A stretch of 64,000 nt of DNA, from the NCBI GenBank assembly GCA_963712655.1, contig CAVQIT010000009.1:310001-374000 (forward strand), read 5' to 3'. The notes below the pieces were generated by a model. It saw only the letters and a program-made list of their open reading frames with translations, had not been told where the DNA came from and did no database searches. Both the position numbers and the translations under genes were made by a program. The stretch comes from Pollutimonas sp963712655 (lineage in GTDB: Bacteria > Pseudomonadota > Gammaproteobacteria > Burkholderiales > Burkholderiaceae_B). Shown piece by piece: positions 1-11,885 of the stretch (position 1 is its first letter; every line of letters begins with the position of its first letter).

Positions 1-54
1 CGCCGGGGGGTTTACCTTCCGGTCGGGAATTACGATTATATATATACAGAGATT

Positions 55-1586
<1,532 letters not shown>

Positions 1587-1676
1587 AGAGCGATGCACAC
1601 GAAGCGAAAGCGTCCACACTTATTGGCTGTTATATAAAGACCATGACATGGTTAGGCTCCCGAGAGGGAGACGGTT

Positions 1677-1753
1677 GGGTCAGTAGCTCAGTCGGTTAGA
1701 GCACCGTCTTGATAAGGCGGGGGTCGTTGGTTCGATTCCAACTTGACCCACCA
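1677..1753 (+). tRNA. ileT: tRNA-Ile (GAT anticodon)
   Basis: Spacer tRNA, 77 nt including an encoded CCA. The acceptor arms GGGTCAG and TTGACCC pair, the D arm has AGCTCAG, the anticodon loop reads CTTGATAAG (anticodon GAT) and the T loop reads GGTTCGATTCC. It sits 91 nt after the 16S gene, the standard place for tRNA-Ile in proteobacterial rRNA operons. Confidence 0.97.
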
Positions 1754-1770
1754 GCGCGTTTTATCGGTGC

Positions 1771-1846
1771 GGGGGATTAGCTCAGCTGGGAGAGCACCTG
1801 CTTTGCAAGCAGGGGGTCGTCGGTTCGATCCCGTCATCCTCCACCA
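1771..1846 (+). tRNA. alaT: tRNA-Ala (TGC anticodon)
   Basis: Second spacer tRNA, 76 nt with encoded CCA, 17 nt after tRNA-Ile. The anticodon loop is CTTTGCAAG (anticodon TGC) and the T arm is CGGTTCGATCCCG. The Ile-Ala pair is the usual arrangement of the 16S-23S spacer. Confidence 0.97.
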
Positions 1847-1963
1847 CGCAGTAGACGGGGTTCATGTCATGGGAGTAGCGGTTGGGTTGCAAGGGTAACG
1901 AAGAAGGTCTTGGGGGGGAACTCCAGGGCGGTCTTCGTTAGGCTTATGGCTTGATGGTTTATT

Positions 1964-1975
1964 TGTTCTTTAACA
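1964..1975 (+). promoter_or_regulatory. BoxA-type rRNA antitermination site
   Basis: TGTTCTTTAACA in the 16S-23S spacer matches the BoxA consensus (TGCTCTTTAACA) at 11 of 12 bases. BoxA is bound by NusB/S10 and helps polymerase read through the long untranslated rRNA operon. The remainder of the 359-nt spacer between tRNA-Ala and 23S shows no gene. Confidence 0.7.
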
Positions 1976-2205
1976 ATCTGGAAGAAGCACAACGAAGTGT
2001 ATTTGTGGTGCGCAATGGGCAGTGGGCGGTGGTAGAGCCTGGTGCTGGTTGCGCAACAGTAAGTACGGGTTGTGATTGCATTATATTTGTTCAATGAAAT
2101 TTCTGATGCGCATTGGGTTGGCCGCAAGGCGAATGTGGTGACATCAGGGATGACGAACGGCACAAACACGCAACTAGAAGAGTTCTTATAACCTATAACG
2201 TTATA

Positions 2206-5095
<2,890 letters not shown>

Positions 5096-5320
5096 TATAA
5101 CCTTGTAGGTTAGGTGTTCAAGTGCCGTTCAAACAAACAAAGCAGCACAGAAAACAAAGTCGTGTCCCGGCCCGGGGCACGCACATCGCGGCCCGTACTG
5201 CGACAAGCCCACACACACACGACACCGGCGCGCCCGCCCGACACTGGGCGCGCGCCGTGTGCTTCTTCTCAGATTCGTCTGGCGCGCCGCTTACCCGGCG
5301 CGGCCAGGCTACCGGTTACG

Positions 5321-5433
5321 CTTGACGACCATAGCGAGGTGGTCCCACTCCTTCCCATCCCGAACAGGAACGTGAAACGCCTTTGCGCCGATGATAGTGG
5401 ACGTACGTCTGTGAAAGTAGGTCATCGTCAGGC
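5321..5433 (+). rRNA. rrf: 5S ribosomal RNA
   Basis: 5S rRNA, about 113 nt. The internal CCCATCCCGAACAGGAACGTGAAACG block is diagnostic (shown here only by its position, near 5355-5380). The start CTTGACGACC pairs with the end GGTCATCGTCAGG to form the terminal stem. It is last in the rRNA operon, 225 nt after 23S; that spacer holds a CA-rich stretch (5205-5220) and no gene. Confidence 0.94.
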
Positions 5434-5446
5434 TCTTATTAGGAAG

Positions 5447-5481
5447 AAAACCCCCACCAGATTCGCTCTGCTGGGGGTTTT
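5447..5481 (+). terminator. rRNA operon terminator
   Basis: Inverted repeat AAAACCCCCA (5447-5456) and TGGGGGTTTT (5472-5481), with more pairing inside, directly behind 5S and ending in a T-run. This is a standard intrinsic terminator for the rRNA operon. Confidence 0.88.
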
Positions 5482-5625
5482 TGCTTTGCGCGCTCGCACT
5501 GCCGCCACGCACCGTGCTGGCATGGCCTCTTGAGCTCACCAGGATCCCGTTGCGGCAAGTCGAGTAAAATAGCGCGCAGTGACGATGGCAGCAGTTTTTC
5601 TCTATATTGTTTTCCGGAGGTTTGT

Positions 5626-5991
5626 ATGACCCAGGCGTATCCGCCAGAAGACGGCAAAGGCTTGTCGATGCGTAACTTGACGCATTTAATCTATGGGCTT
5701 TTTGCGCTAGGCCTGCTTAGCGCTGGTTTTTTCGGGATTGCAACCATTGCCGCCATAGTGCTTGCATACCTAAAGCGCGCAGATGCCACAGGGACGCTAT
5801 ATGCCAGGCATTTCGATTGGTTGATCAAAACCTTTTGGTGGGGCTTGCTGTGGGTTGTTTTAAGTGCCATAGCGACCATTATTTTTATCGGCTGGCTCAC
5901 TGGGCTGATTGCGCTGGTCTGGATCGTTTACCGCTTGATAAAGGGCTGGCTTGCGTTGGCCTCGGGTCAGCCGCCGGTTGCCGAATACTAG
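5626..5991 (+). CDS. small four-helix membrane protein, DUF4870-like
   Basis: Predicted inner-membrane protein of 121 residues with no known function. After a short polar N-terminus it shows about four hydrophobic segments (roughly residues 18-35, 35-50, 67-88 and 88-106) with basic or polar connections, the pattern of the DUF4870/Tic20-like family. The ATG at 5626 is chosen because GGAGG lies 5 nt upstream (5616-5620); a longer reading of the frame from 5530 has no such site. It stands alone between the rRNA terminator and a bidirectional terminator. The family assignment is from overall pattern, not a motif. Confidence 0.75.
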   Translation: MTQAYPPEDGKGLSMRNLTHLIYGLFALGLLSAGFFGIATIAAIVLAYLKRADATGTLYARHFDWLIKTFWWGLLWVVLSAIATIIFIGWLTGLIALVWIVYRLIKGWLALASGQPPVAEY

Positions 5992-6024
5992 CCAGTTCCT
6001 CTTGGCATAATCTCGACACACCAA

Positions 6025-6060
6025 AAAAAACGCTGCCTGGTTTGCCAGGCAGCGTTTTTT
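6025..6060. terminator. bidirectional intrinsic terminator
   Basis: Perfect 10-bp stem CGCTGCCTGG/CCAGGCAGCG (6031-6040 and 6045-6054) with a TTTG loop, A-run on the left and T-run on the right. It lies between two convergent genes and can stop transcription from either side. Confidence 0.9.
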
Positions 6061-6081
6061 TATATGTTCGGACGCCTGGTC

Positions 6082-6354
6082 TTATTTAAGATGGCCACTT
6101 ACAAGTTTTGTAAGTTCGAACATCGATACTTGTTCTTTGCCAAACAAGGGGCGCAATTTGTCATCCGCGTTGATGTTGCGGCGATTGGCGGGATCTTGCA
6201 GATCGTGTTTTTTGATGTAGTCCCAGATTTTCTTGGTGACTTCAGTGCGTGGGACTGCCTCGGGTCCGATAATGGCAGCTAAGGTAGCACTAGGTGTAAG
6301 TGGCTTCATGAACGCCGCATTGGGTTTACGGGCGGGTTTCTCGGTTGTTGCCAT
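6082..6354 (-). CDS. SWIB/MDM2-domain protein
   Basis: A 90-residue protein that is almost entirely a SWIB domain (about residues 14-88). The SWIB fold is known from eukaryotic SWI/SNF subunits and MDM2 and also occurs in small bacterial proteins and chlamydial topoisomerases. Visible family features are KPLTPSATLAAIIG, the VTKKIWDYIKKHDLQDP helix with the following NRRNINAD segment, and LFGKEQVSMFELTKLVSGHL at the end. The basic, Ala/Pro-rich N-terminus (TEKPARKPNA) suggests nucleic-acid contact. The start has GGAG about 9 nt upstream. It is monocistronic; the bacterial function is unsettled, with a DNA- or chromatin-associated role only inferred. Confidence 0.88.
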   Translation of the reverse strand: MATTEKPARKPNAAFMKPLTPSATLAAIIGPEAVPRTEVTKKIWDYIKKHDLQDPANRRNINADDKLRPLFGKEQVSMFELTKLVSGHLK

Positions 6355-6561
6355 AGAGTAGGGCTCCTAACTGATAGTTAAAAAAACATTTCCCCAGCAG
6401 CATAACGTGAGATTCCCCTAAAGACCAAGCAAATTATGTAGAAGAATTTATCAGAAGCTAGGGTTTTTACTAGATATGTTGATTCGCAAGCCAGTGTGGT
6501 AATGTTCCGGGCGAGTTCAGGATGTTTAATAGACGTTTGTTTTATCAGGAGTATTCAGTCG

Positions 6562-7758
6562 ATGTACGCTAGAACTGTATTCGAATCCATCAGTCTTTTC
6601 CACGATGAACTGACTGCAATTCGCCAGGATATCCATGCGCATCCTGAATTGGGTTTTCAGGAAGCGCGCACATCCGCGCTGGTCGCCAATGCGCTGACGG
6701 CATTGGGCTACACAGTTCATCGTGGGGTGGGCAAGACCGGTGTGGTCGGCGTGCTGGACGGCCAGCGTGCCGACAGCGGCCGCAGTATAGGTTTGCGTGC
6801 CGATATGGATGCCTTGCCAATACTCGAACAAGGCGTACAGGCATACGCATCGACCAATCCGGGGGTCATGCATGCCTGTGGTCACGATGGCCATACCACG
6901 GTGCTGCTTGGCGCCGCACGCTATCTTGCGGAAACCCGTAATTTCAATGGCCGGGTGATACTGATTTTTCAACCCGCCGAAGAAGGCATGGGCGGAGCCC
7001 AGGCCATGCTGGACGACGGACTGTTCGAACGCTTTCCTTGCGATGCCATATACGGGCTGCATAACTGGCCAGGCTTGCCTGCGGGGGTCATAGGCGTGAC
7101 TCCCGGTCCCATGATGGCGGCGGCGGATCACTTCGAGATCCATATAGAAGGGCGTGGGGGCCACGGCGCCCATGCCTATCAAACCAATGATCCCATTGTC
7201 ATTGCCGCTCAGTTGATCACGGCGCTGCAAACCATAGTATCCCGCAACGTTCCCCCGCCGGATGCCGCCGTGGTCACGGTTGCCGCCGTCACCGCCGGCA
7301 ATCTGCAAGCCATGAATGTAATTCCGAAAGATGCGCGCATGGTGGGTACGGTCCGCACATTCAGCCCGGTCGTGCAAGAACAGATTATCCAGCGCATGCA
7401 AGAGGTGGTGGACGGCATCGCGGCGGCATTCAAGGCCAGGATCCAGTTCACCTATCACCGCTTGTTTCCGGCGACGGTGAACACGCCGGAACATGCGGCG
7501 CTGGTCGCCGATGTGGCGACGGAATTGTTCGGCGCCGCCATGGTTGTCCCCAATATCGTGCCTTCCATGGGTTCGGAGGATTTCTCGGTCATGCTGCAGC
7601 GCCGGCCGGGAGCCTATTTTCGTCTTGGGCAGGGTGGGGCGGAAACCGGCTGTGTGCTGCATAATTCGGCCTTCGACTTTAACGACGCGGTAATCCCAGC
7701 GGGCAGCGCCATGTTTTGCCGTCTGGTCGAACGCAGCATGCCGCTGGTAGCCGGTTGA
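6562..7758 (+). CDS. M20-family amidohydrolase (hippurate hydrolase-like)
   Basis: Metal-dependent amidohydrolase/aminoacylase of the M20D group (HipO / IAA-amino-acid hydrolase type), 398 residues, probably cytoplasmic. Hallmarks are IHAHPELGFQE near the start, GLRADMDALP, HACGHDGHTTVLLGAA with metal-binding His and Cys, FQPAEEGMGG with the catalytic Glu, and VPSMGSEDFSVML near the end; the central dimerisation domain carries GRGGHGAHAYQTNDP. Start ATG 6562 is preferred because it begins next to the conserved N-terminal helix and has AGGAG at 6547-6551. The true N-acyl substrate cannot be read from the sequence. A paralogue lies at 37923-39125 on the other strand. pyrC follows after 36 nt. 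Confidence 0.9.
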   Translation: MYARTVFESISLFHDELTAIRQDIHAHPELGFQEARTSALVANALTALGYTVHRGVGKTGVVGVLDGQRADSGRSIGLRADMDALPILEQGVQAYASTNPGVMHACGHDGHTTVLLGAARYLAETRNFNGRVILIFQPAEEGMGGAQAMLDDGLFERFPCDAIYGLHNWPGLPAGVIGVTPGPMMAAADHFEIHIEGRGGHGAHAYQTNDPIVIAAQLITALQTIVSRNVPPPDAAVVTVAAVTAGNLQAMNVIPKDARMVGTVRTFSPVVQEQIIQRMQEVVDGIAAAFKARIQFTYHRLFPATVNTPEHAALVADVATELFGAAMVVPNIVPSMGSEDFSVMLQRRPGAYFRLGQGGAETGCVLHNSAFDFNDAVIPAGSAMFCRLVERSMPLVAG

Positions 7759-7794
7759 TAATCCCGCATTAGCCTTACTTGAACGTTGATACAC

Positions 7795-8856
7795 ATGCAA
7801 AGCACTACTGATACCCTGACAATAATTCGGCCGGACGACTGGCATCTTCATTTGCGCGACGGTGCTGTGCTGGATTCGGTCGTGGCCGATACGGCGCGGC
7901 AGTTCGCCAGGGCCATTGTCATGCCTAACCTGAAGCCGCCCGTAACGACGGTTGAATTGGCCCTGGCTTACCGGGACCGCATCTATGCCGCGCTGAAACA
8001 GGCCGGCATGGCGCAAGCTTCTTTTACCCCGTTGATGACGCTGTACCTTACCGACAATACCAGTGCGGCCCAGGTCGAACAGGCCAGCCAGTCGGGCGCG
8101 GTGCATGGCATAAAGCTATATCCGGCGGGCGCCACCACCAATTCCGATGCCGGCGTTACCGATTTGCTCGGACGTTGCGCGGCCGCGCTGGAGGCCATGC
8201 AGAAGACGGGCATGCCTTTGCTGGTGCATGGCGAAGTCACCGATCCGGCTATCGACTTGTTCGATCGCGAGGCGGTATTCATCGATCGCGTCATGATCCC
8301 GCTGCGGCGTGCCTTTCCTGAACTGAAAGTGGTGTTCGAACATCTCACCACCAGCGAGGGCGTGGATTACGTGCGCCAGGCCGAAGGCCCCGTGGCCGCT
8401 ACCCTGACTGCTCATCATTTGCTGTATAACCGCAATGCCTTGTTCCAGGGCGGCCTCAGGACTCATTGGTATTGCCTGCCGGTGCTCAAGCGCGAGAAGC
8501 ATCGCCTGGCCTTGCTTGATGCGGCAACCAGCGGCGTGGGCCGTTTCTTTTTGGGAACAGATAGTGCGCCGCACCCCAAGGGGCTGAAGGAACACGCTTG
8601 CGGCTGTGCCGGCTGCTATACGGCTTTGCATGCCATGGAGCTCTACGCCACGGCCTTCGATTCGGTAGGCAGGCTAGACAAGCTGGAGGCATTTGCGAGC
8701 CTGAATGGTCCGGCTTTTTACGGTTTGCCGGTCAATCAGGGCACGCTTACCTTGCAGCGCAAGCCTTATCAAATACCGGCGGAATTACCCATGGCCGAAA
8801 CCACGGTCGTGCCATTGGCGGCAGGCGAATCCCTGGGTTGGACGGTGGCCGCTTAG
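7795..8856 (+). CDS. pyrC: dihydroorotase (type II)
   Basis: Catalyses reversible ring closure of N-carbamoyl-aspartate to dihydroorotate in de novo pyrimidine synthesis. The 353-residue length and motifs fit the E. coli PyrC class: zinc-binding HLHLRDG (His17, His19), MPNLKPP, the Lys to be carboxylated in HGIKLYPAGATTNS (Lys107), LLVHGEV, FEHLTT, TLTAHHLLYNRN and the catalytic GTDSAPH. ATG 7795 starts directly before the first conserved strand; a TTG three codons upstream is possible but less likely. The gene follows the amidohydrolase closely and is closed by the hairpin at 8860. Confidence 0.96.
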   Translation: MQSTTDTLTIIRPDDWHLHLRDGAVLDSVVADTARQFARAIVMPNLKPPVTTVELALAYRDRIYAALKQAGMAQASFTPLMTLYLTDNTSAAQVEQASQSGAVHGIKLYPAGATTNSDAGVTDLLGRCAAALEAMQKTGMPLLVHGEVTDPAIDLFDREAVFIDRVMIPLRRAFPELKVVFEHLTTSEGVDYVRQAEGPVAATLTAHHLLYNRNALFQGGLRTHWYCLPVLKREKHRLALLDAATSGVGRFFLGTDSAPHPKGLKEHACGCAGCYTALHAMELYATAFDSVGRLDKLEAFASLNGPAFYGLPVNQGTLTLQRKPYQIPAELPMAETTVVPLAAGESLGWTVAA

Positions 8857-8859
8857 AAT

Positions 8860-8910
8860 TTGGGCCGGATTGCGCGCCATAGCCGCGCAATCCGGCCCAA
8901 GCCGCTTTTT
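8860..8910. terminator. hairpin terminator between convergent pyrC and uup
   Basis: Perfect 17-bp inverted repeat (8860-8876 with 8884-8900, core GGGCCGGATTGCGCG) with a 7-nt loop, followed after five bases by TTTTT. It lies exactly between the two converging stop codons. The spacer before the T-run makes it a slightly atypical intrinsic terminator. Confidence 0.75.
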
Positions 8911-10714
8911 ACGCAGTGCCGTTTTTCTTTTCTTCCAGCAATTCCCATCGAGCGAACAAGGTGGTCAATTGTTGCTCGATAGCCTGCAATTGCCCATTGA
9001 TGACATCGACCTCGCCTGGGGCTTCGCGATATAAGCTGCCATCGGCCAGCTTGGCGGCGAGTTGCGTTTGCTTTGCTTCAAGCTGCGCGATGGTGTCGGG
9101 GATTTCTTCAAGCTCGCGCAGTTCCCATGACGTTACGCGGGTGGTCTTGACCGGCTTGGCGCGTTCGGCCGCGGCGGCTTCTTTCCTGCGGGCTTTTTCT
9201 GACAAGGGATCGGGCTGCTCGGGGCGCTGGGCCAGCCATTCGTCGTAGCCTCCCACATATTCCTGCCAATGGCCGTCTTCTTCGGCGGCAAAGGTTTGGG
9301 TAACCACATTGTCGAGGAAGGTTCGGTCGTGGCTGACCAGCAGGACCGTGCCGGGATAATCCTGCAACAGGTCTTCCAGCAGTTCCAGAGTTTCGATGTC
9401 CAGGTCGTTGGTGGGTTCATCGAGCACCAGGATATTGGTCGGCCGGGCAAACATGCGGGCCAGCACCAGGCGGGCGCGTTCGCCGCCCGAAAGGCTTTGA
9501 ACCGGCGAGTGCGCGCGGGCGGGCGGGAAGAGAAAATCCTCGAGGTAGCTCATTACGTGCTTGCGCTGATCGCCGATTTCGATCCATTCGCTGCCCGGAT
9601 TGATGGTGTCGGCCAAGGTGGCGGTCTCGTCGAGCTGCTCGCGCATTTGGTCGAAGTATCCCACCGTCAAATTTGTGCCCAGGCGGACCTTGCCGCTGGT
9701 GGGCTGTAGTTCGCCCAGGATGATTTTCAACAAGGTAGTCTTGCCGGCGCCGTTCGGACCGATAAGGCCGATGCGGTCTTTGCGCATGATGGTGGCTGAA
9801 AAATCGCGTATCAGCACACGGTCGCCATAGCTGTGGCTGACATTCTCGAGCTCGACCACCAGCTTGCCGGAGCGCTGGCCTTCCGCGACGGCCAGGCTGA
9901 CATTGCCGACCCGCTCGCGCCGCGATGCCCGGTCGCGCCGCAGTTGTTCCAGCCGGCGTACCCGGCCTTCGTTGCGGGTGCGCCGGGCTTCGACGCCTTT
10001 GCGTATCCAGGCTTCCTCCTGGGCCAGGACTTTGTCGAATTTGGCATTTTGCTGTTTTTCGGATTCCAGCCATTCCGCCTTGCGCTGTTGCCAGGTTGAG
10101 AAGTCGCCGGGAAAGCTGAAAAGCTTGCTGCGGTCAAGTTCGACGATGCGGGTTGCCACGGCGTCCAGGAAACGGCGATCATGGGTGATGATGATGGTGC
10201 TGCACTTGGCATTGAGCAGCAGGCTTTCAAGCCACGCGATGCCGATGAAGTCCAGGTGGTTGGTGGGCTCGTCCAGCAGAAGAAGGTCGGGTTCGTCGGC
10301 CAGCGCGCGCGCCAGCGCGACCCGCTTGCGGGTACCGCCGGACAAGCCGGCGATGAGCGCGTCGGCGGACAGGCCGAGCTGCTCGATCAGGGCGTTGACG
10401 CGGGAAGGGCGCTGCCAGTCTTCGCTTTCGGTGATATCGCCGCAAAGGGTGTCGAATACGGTGAGGGACTCGTCGAGTTCCGGTTCTTGTTCCACGGTGG
10501 AGATTTTCAGGCCGCCCAGGCGCATGACTTCGCCATCGTCGGGCACGATGCGGCGATCCAGTATTTTGAGCAAGGACGACTTGCCCGCGCCGTTTCGACC
10601 GATCAAGCCAATACGCTCGCCGGGCTGGACCGCAAAATCGGCGTGATCCAGCAAGGGATGGTGTCCATAGGCGAGCTGGACGCCGCTTAGGGTGATGAGA
10701 GTGTTGGCAGCCAT
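8909..10714 (-). CDS. uup: ABC-F ATPase Uup
   Basis: Cytoplasmic ABC-F protein of 601 residues with two fused ATP-binding cassettes and no membrane domain. Cassette 1 has GRNGAGKSS, LSGGTRKRVALARAL and LLLLDEPTNHLD; cassette 2 has GPNGAGKTT, LSGGERARLVLARMF and ILVLDEPTNDLD. The linker contains KGVEARRTRNEGRVRRL, typical of Uup, and the C-terminus (after about residue 520) is a Lys/Glu/Ala-rich coiled coil of the Uup type. Uup-class proteins act on ribosomes and affect transposon excision and DNA intermediates in E. coli. ATG 10714 is chosen because upstream codons run into the rnpB gene. It is divergent from rnpB with 61 bp between. Confidence 0.94.
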   Translation of the reverse strand: MAANTLITLSGVQLAYGHHPLLDHADFAVQPGERIGLIGRNGAGKSSLLKILDRRIVPDDGEVMRLGGLKISTVEQEPELDESLTVFDTLCGDITESEDWQRPSRVNALIEQLGLSADALIAGLSGGTRKRVALARALADEPDLLLLDEPTNHLDFIGIAWLESLLLNAKCSTIIITHDRRFLDAVATRIVELDRSKLFSFPGDFSTWQQRKAEWLESEKQQNAKFDKVLAQEEAWIRKGVEARRTRNEGRVRRLEQLRRDRASRRERVGNVSLAVAEGQRSGKLVVELENVSHSYGDRVLIRDFSATIMRKDRIGLIGPNGAGKTTLLKIILGELQPTSGKVRLGTNLTVGYFDQMREQLDETATLADTINPGSEWIEIGDQRKHVMSYLEDFLFPPARAHSPVQSLSGGERARLVLARMFARPTNILVLDEPTNDLDIETLELLEDLLQDYPGTVLLVSHDRTFLDNVVTQTFAAEEDGHWQEYVGGYDEWLAQRPEQPDPLSEKARRKEAAAAERAKPVKTTRVTSWELRELEEIPDTIAQLEAKQTQLAAKLADGSLYREAPGEVDVINGQLQAIEQQLTTLFARWELLEEKKNGTA

Positions 10715-10775
10715 AAACGCAAAAAAACCAGTAATCGAAGTAAAGACGCTATTGTCGCAGGTTACACTGGCTTCT

Positions 10776-11190
10776 GTGAGGCAGGTTGGGCAGTCGCGGT
10801 GCTTATGGCATCGAGGAAGGTCCGGACTCCACAGAGCGGGGTAGCGGCTAACGGCCGTCCACCCAGGCGGCGTGCGGTATTGCACCGCGAGGGTGAGGAA
10901 TAGGGCCACAGAGACGAGTCTGCGGCGCGGGCATATCCAGATATGCACTGACACGGCTACTTCCGTGTTGCGTGCCGGGGCAACCCGGCGCGGCGCGGCA
11001 GGGTGAAACGCGGCAACCTCTACCCGGAGCAACATCAAATAGGCATACGCCTGGCTTCGTGCCAAAAGAGCGGCTCGCTCGAGTATGCGGGTAGATGGCT
11101 AGAGCGCGGCAGCAATGCCGGGCCCAGAGGAATGATTGCCCGCCAGGTTCGCCTGGCGTACAGAATCCGGCCTACAGACCTGCCTCACTC
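10776..11190 (+). ncRNA. rnpB: RNase P RNA (class A)
   Basis: Catalytic RNA of ribonuclease P, which matures tRNA 5' ends. The conserved GAGGAAGGTCCGGACTCC block (10813-10830) follows P1-P3, and the ACAGAGACGAGTC, GGCAGGGTGAAACGCGGCAA, ACCTCTACCCGGAGCAACAT and GAGGAATGATTGCCC segments follow in bacterial type-A order. The ends GTGAGGCAGGT (10776-10786) and ACCTGCCTCAC (11178-11188) form helix P1. A TACACT -10-like hexamer lies at 10763-10768, seven bases before the start; no good -35 is visible. Confidence 0.96.
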
Positions 11191-11239
11191 TTCATTCGCT
11201 GATCTTGCAAAATGTATCAGCAAATCCAAAGCCGATTTG

Positions 11240-11274
11240 GCAAGTCCTTGCTCACTTTGTGATAAAGGACTTGC
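11240..11274 (+). other. hairpin downstream of rnpB
   Basis: Perfect 10-bp inverted repeat GCAAGTCCTT (11240-11249) and AAGGACTTGC (11265-11274) with a 15-nt loop, 50 nt past rnpB. No T-run follows, so it may be a 3' processing or Rho-assisted end rather than an intrinsic terminator. The rest of the 258-bp gap up to mraZ is AT-rich and holds the mraZ promoter. Confidence 0.45.
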
Positions 11275-11377
11275 AGATGCCGCGCCAATTTCTTGATTTC
11301 ACTACGTATTTTTTTTGACGACTTCGCGCATTTGCTGCTAAGTACTTGTTGTAATTGAAAAAATTGCAACGGGATGC

Positions 11378-11406
11378 TTGACCAGTGGCATTCCTTACCG
11401 TAGAGT
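11378..11406 (+). promoter_or_regulatory. mraZ (dcw) promoter
   Basis: TTGACC (11378-11383, 5 of 6 to the -35 consensus) and TAGAGT (11401-11406, 4 of 6 to the -10) are separated by exactly 17 bp. Transcription would start near 11413, about 36 nt before the mraZ start. The MraZ repeats overlap the -10 and initial transcribed region. Confidence 0.65.
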
Positions 11407-11450
11407 GGGGAAAAGTAGGTTTTTGTGCAAAAAAGTGGGGAATATTTGGT
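11386..11450 (+). promoter_or_regulatory. MraZ operator: pentamers at 10-bp spacing
   Basis: MraZ is known to bind TGGGN pentamers separated by 5-nt spacers in dcw promoters. Here TGGCA (11386), TGGGG (11406), TAGGT (11416), TGCAA (11426), TGGGG (11436) and TTGGT (11446) all fall on one 10-bp phase, two being perfect and the others degenerate. The array overlaps the -10 element and runs to the mraZ start codon, as expected for autorepression. Confidence 0.65.
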
Positions 11451-11877
11451 GTTCCAAGGTAGCAGTGCTCTCACGCTGGATGTCAAAGGACGGGTCTCGA
11501 TTCCGACCAGGCATCGTGACGCGCTCGTTTCCCAAGTGGAAGGCCGCCTTACCCTTACGCGTCATCCCGATGGCTGCCTGCTGGTGTACCCCCGCAATGT
11601 ATGGGAAGAAAAGCGCGAGCAGATAGCCAAGTTCCCTATGTCGGCTCGTCCCTTGCAGCGTTTGTTGCTGGGTAATGCCCAGGATGTGGACATGGACGGC
11701 GCCGGCCGTATCCTGGTCGCGCCAGAGCTGCGCCATGCGGCGGGCCTGAGCCGCGAGACCATGCTTTTGGGAATGGGCAGTCATTTCGAACTGTGGGATT
11801 CCGCTGAATGGGCGCGCCGCGAGGCCGAAGACCTTGCCAAGGGCATGCCCGAGGTCCTGGAACAATTTTCATTCTGA
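11449..11877 (+). CDS. mraZ: transcriptional regulator MraZ
   Basis: First gene of the dcw cluster; a 142-residue DNA-binding protein with two AbrB-like (SpoVT/MraZ) repeats. Each repeat carries the D-x-K/G-R signature: LTLDVKGRVSIPTRHRD near the start and MDGAGRILVAPELR near residue 88. MraZ represses its own operon in E. coli by binding TGGGN repeats, and such repeats are visible just upstream. The start is taken as GTG 11449 (VFQGSSALTL), where family members begin MF(Q/R)GSS, giving the usual length; an ATG 24 nt upstream would add residues the family lacks. rsmH begins 8 nt after the stop. Confidence 0.94.
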   Translation: MFQGSSALTLDVKGRVSIPTRHRDALVSQVEGRLTLTRHPDGCLLVYPRNVWEEKREQIAKFPMSARPLQRLLLGNAQDVDMDGAGRILVAPELRHAAGLSRETMLLGMGSHFELWDSAEWARREAEDLAKGMPEVLEQFSF

Positions 11878-11885
11878 ATCCGCTT

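Noticed and set aside
5114..5533. Open frame of 139 codons between 23S and 5S
   Set aside because: It crosses the 5S gene and the operon terminator, and its composition is low-complexity spacer.
6526..8106. Antisense open frame of 526 codons opposite the first amidohydrolase and pyrC
   Set aside because: It is the antisense image of two clear genes, without domains or ribosome site; GC-rich codon use creates such frames.
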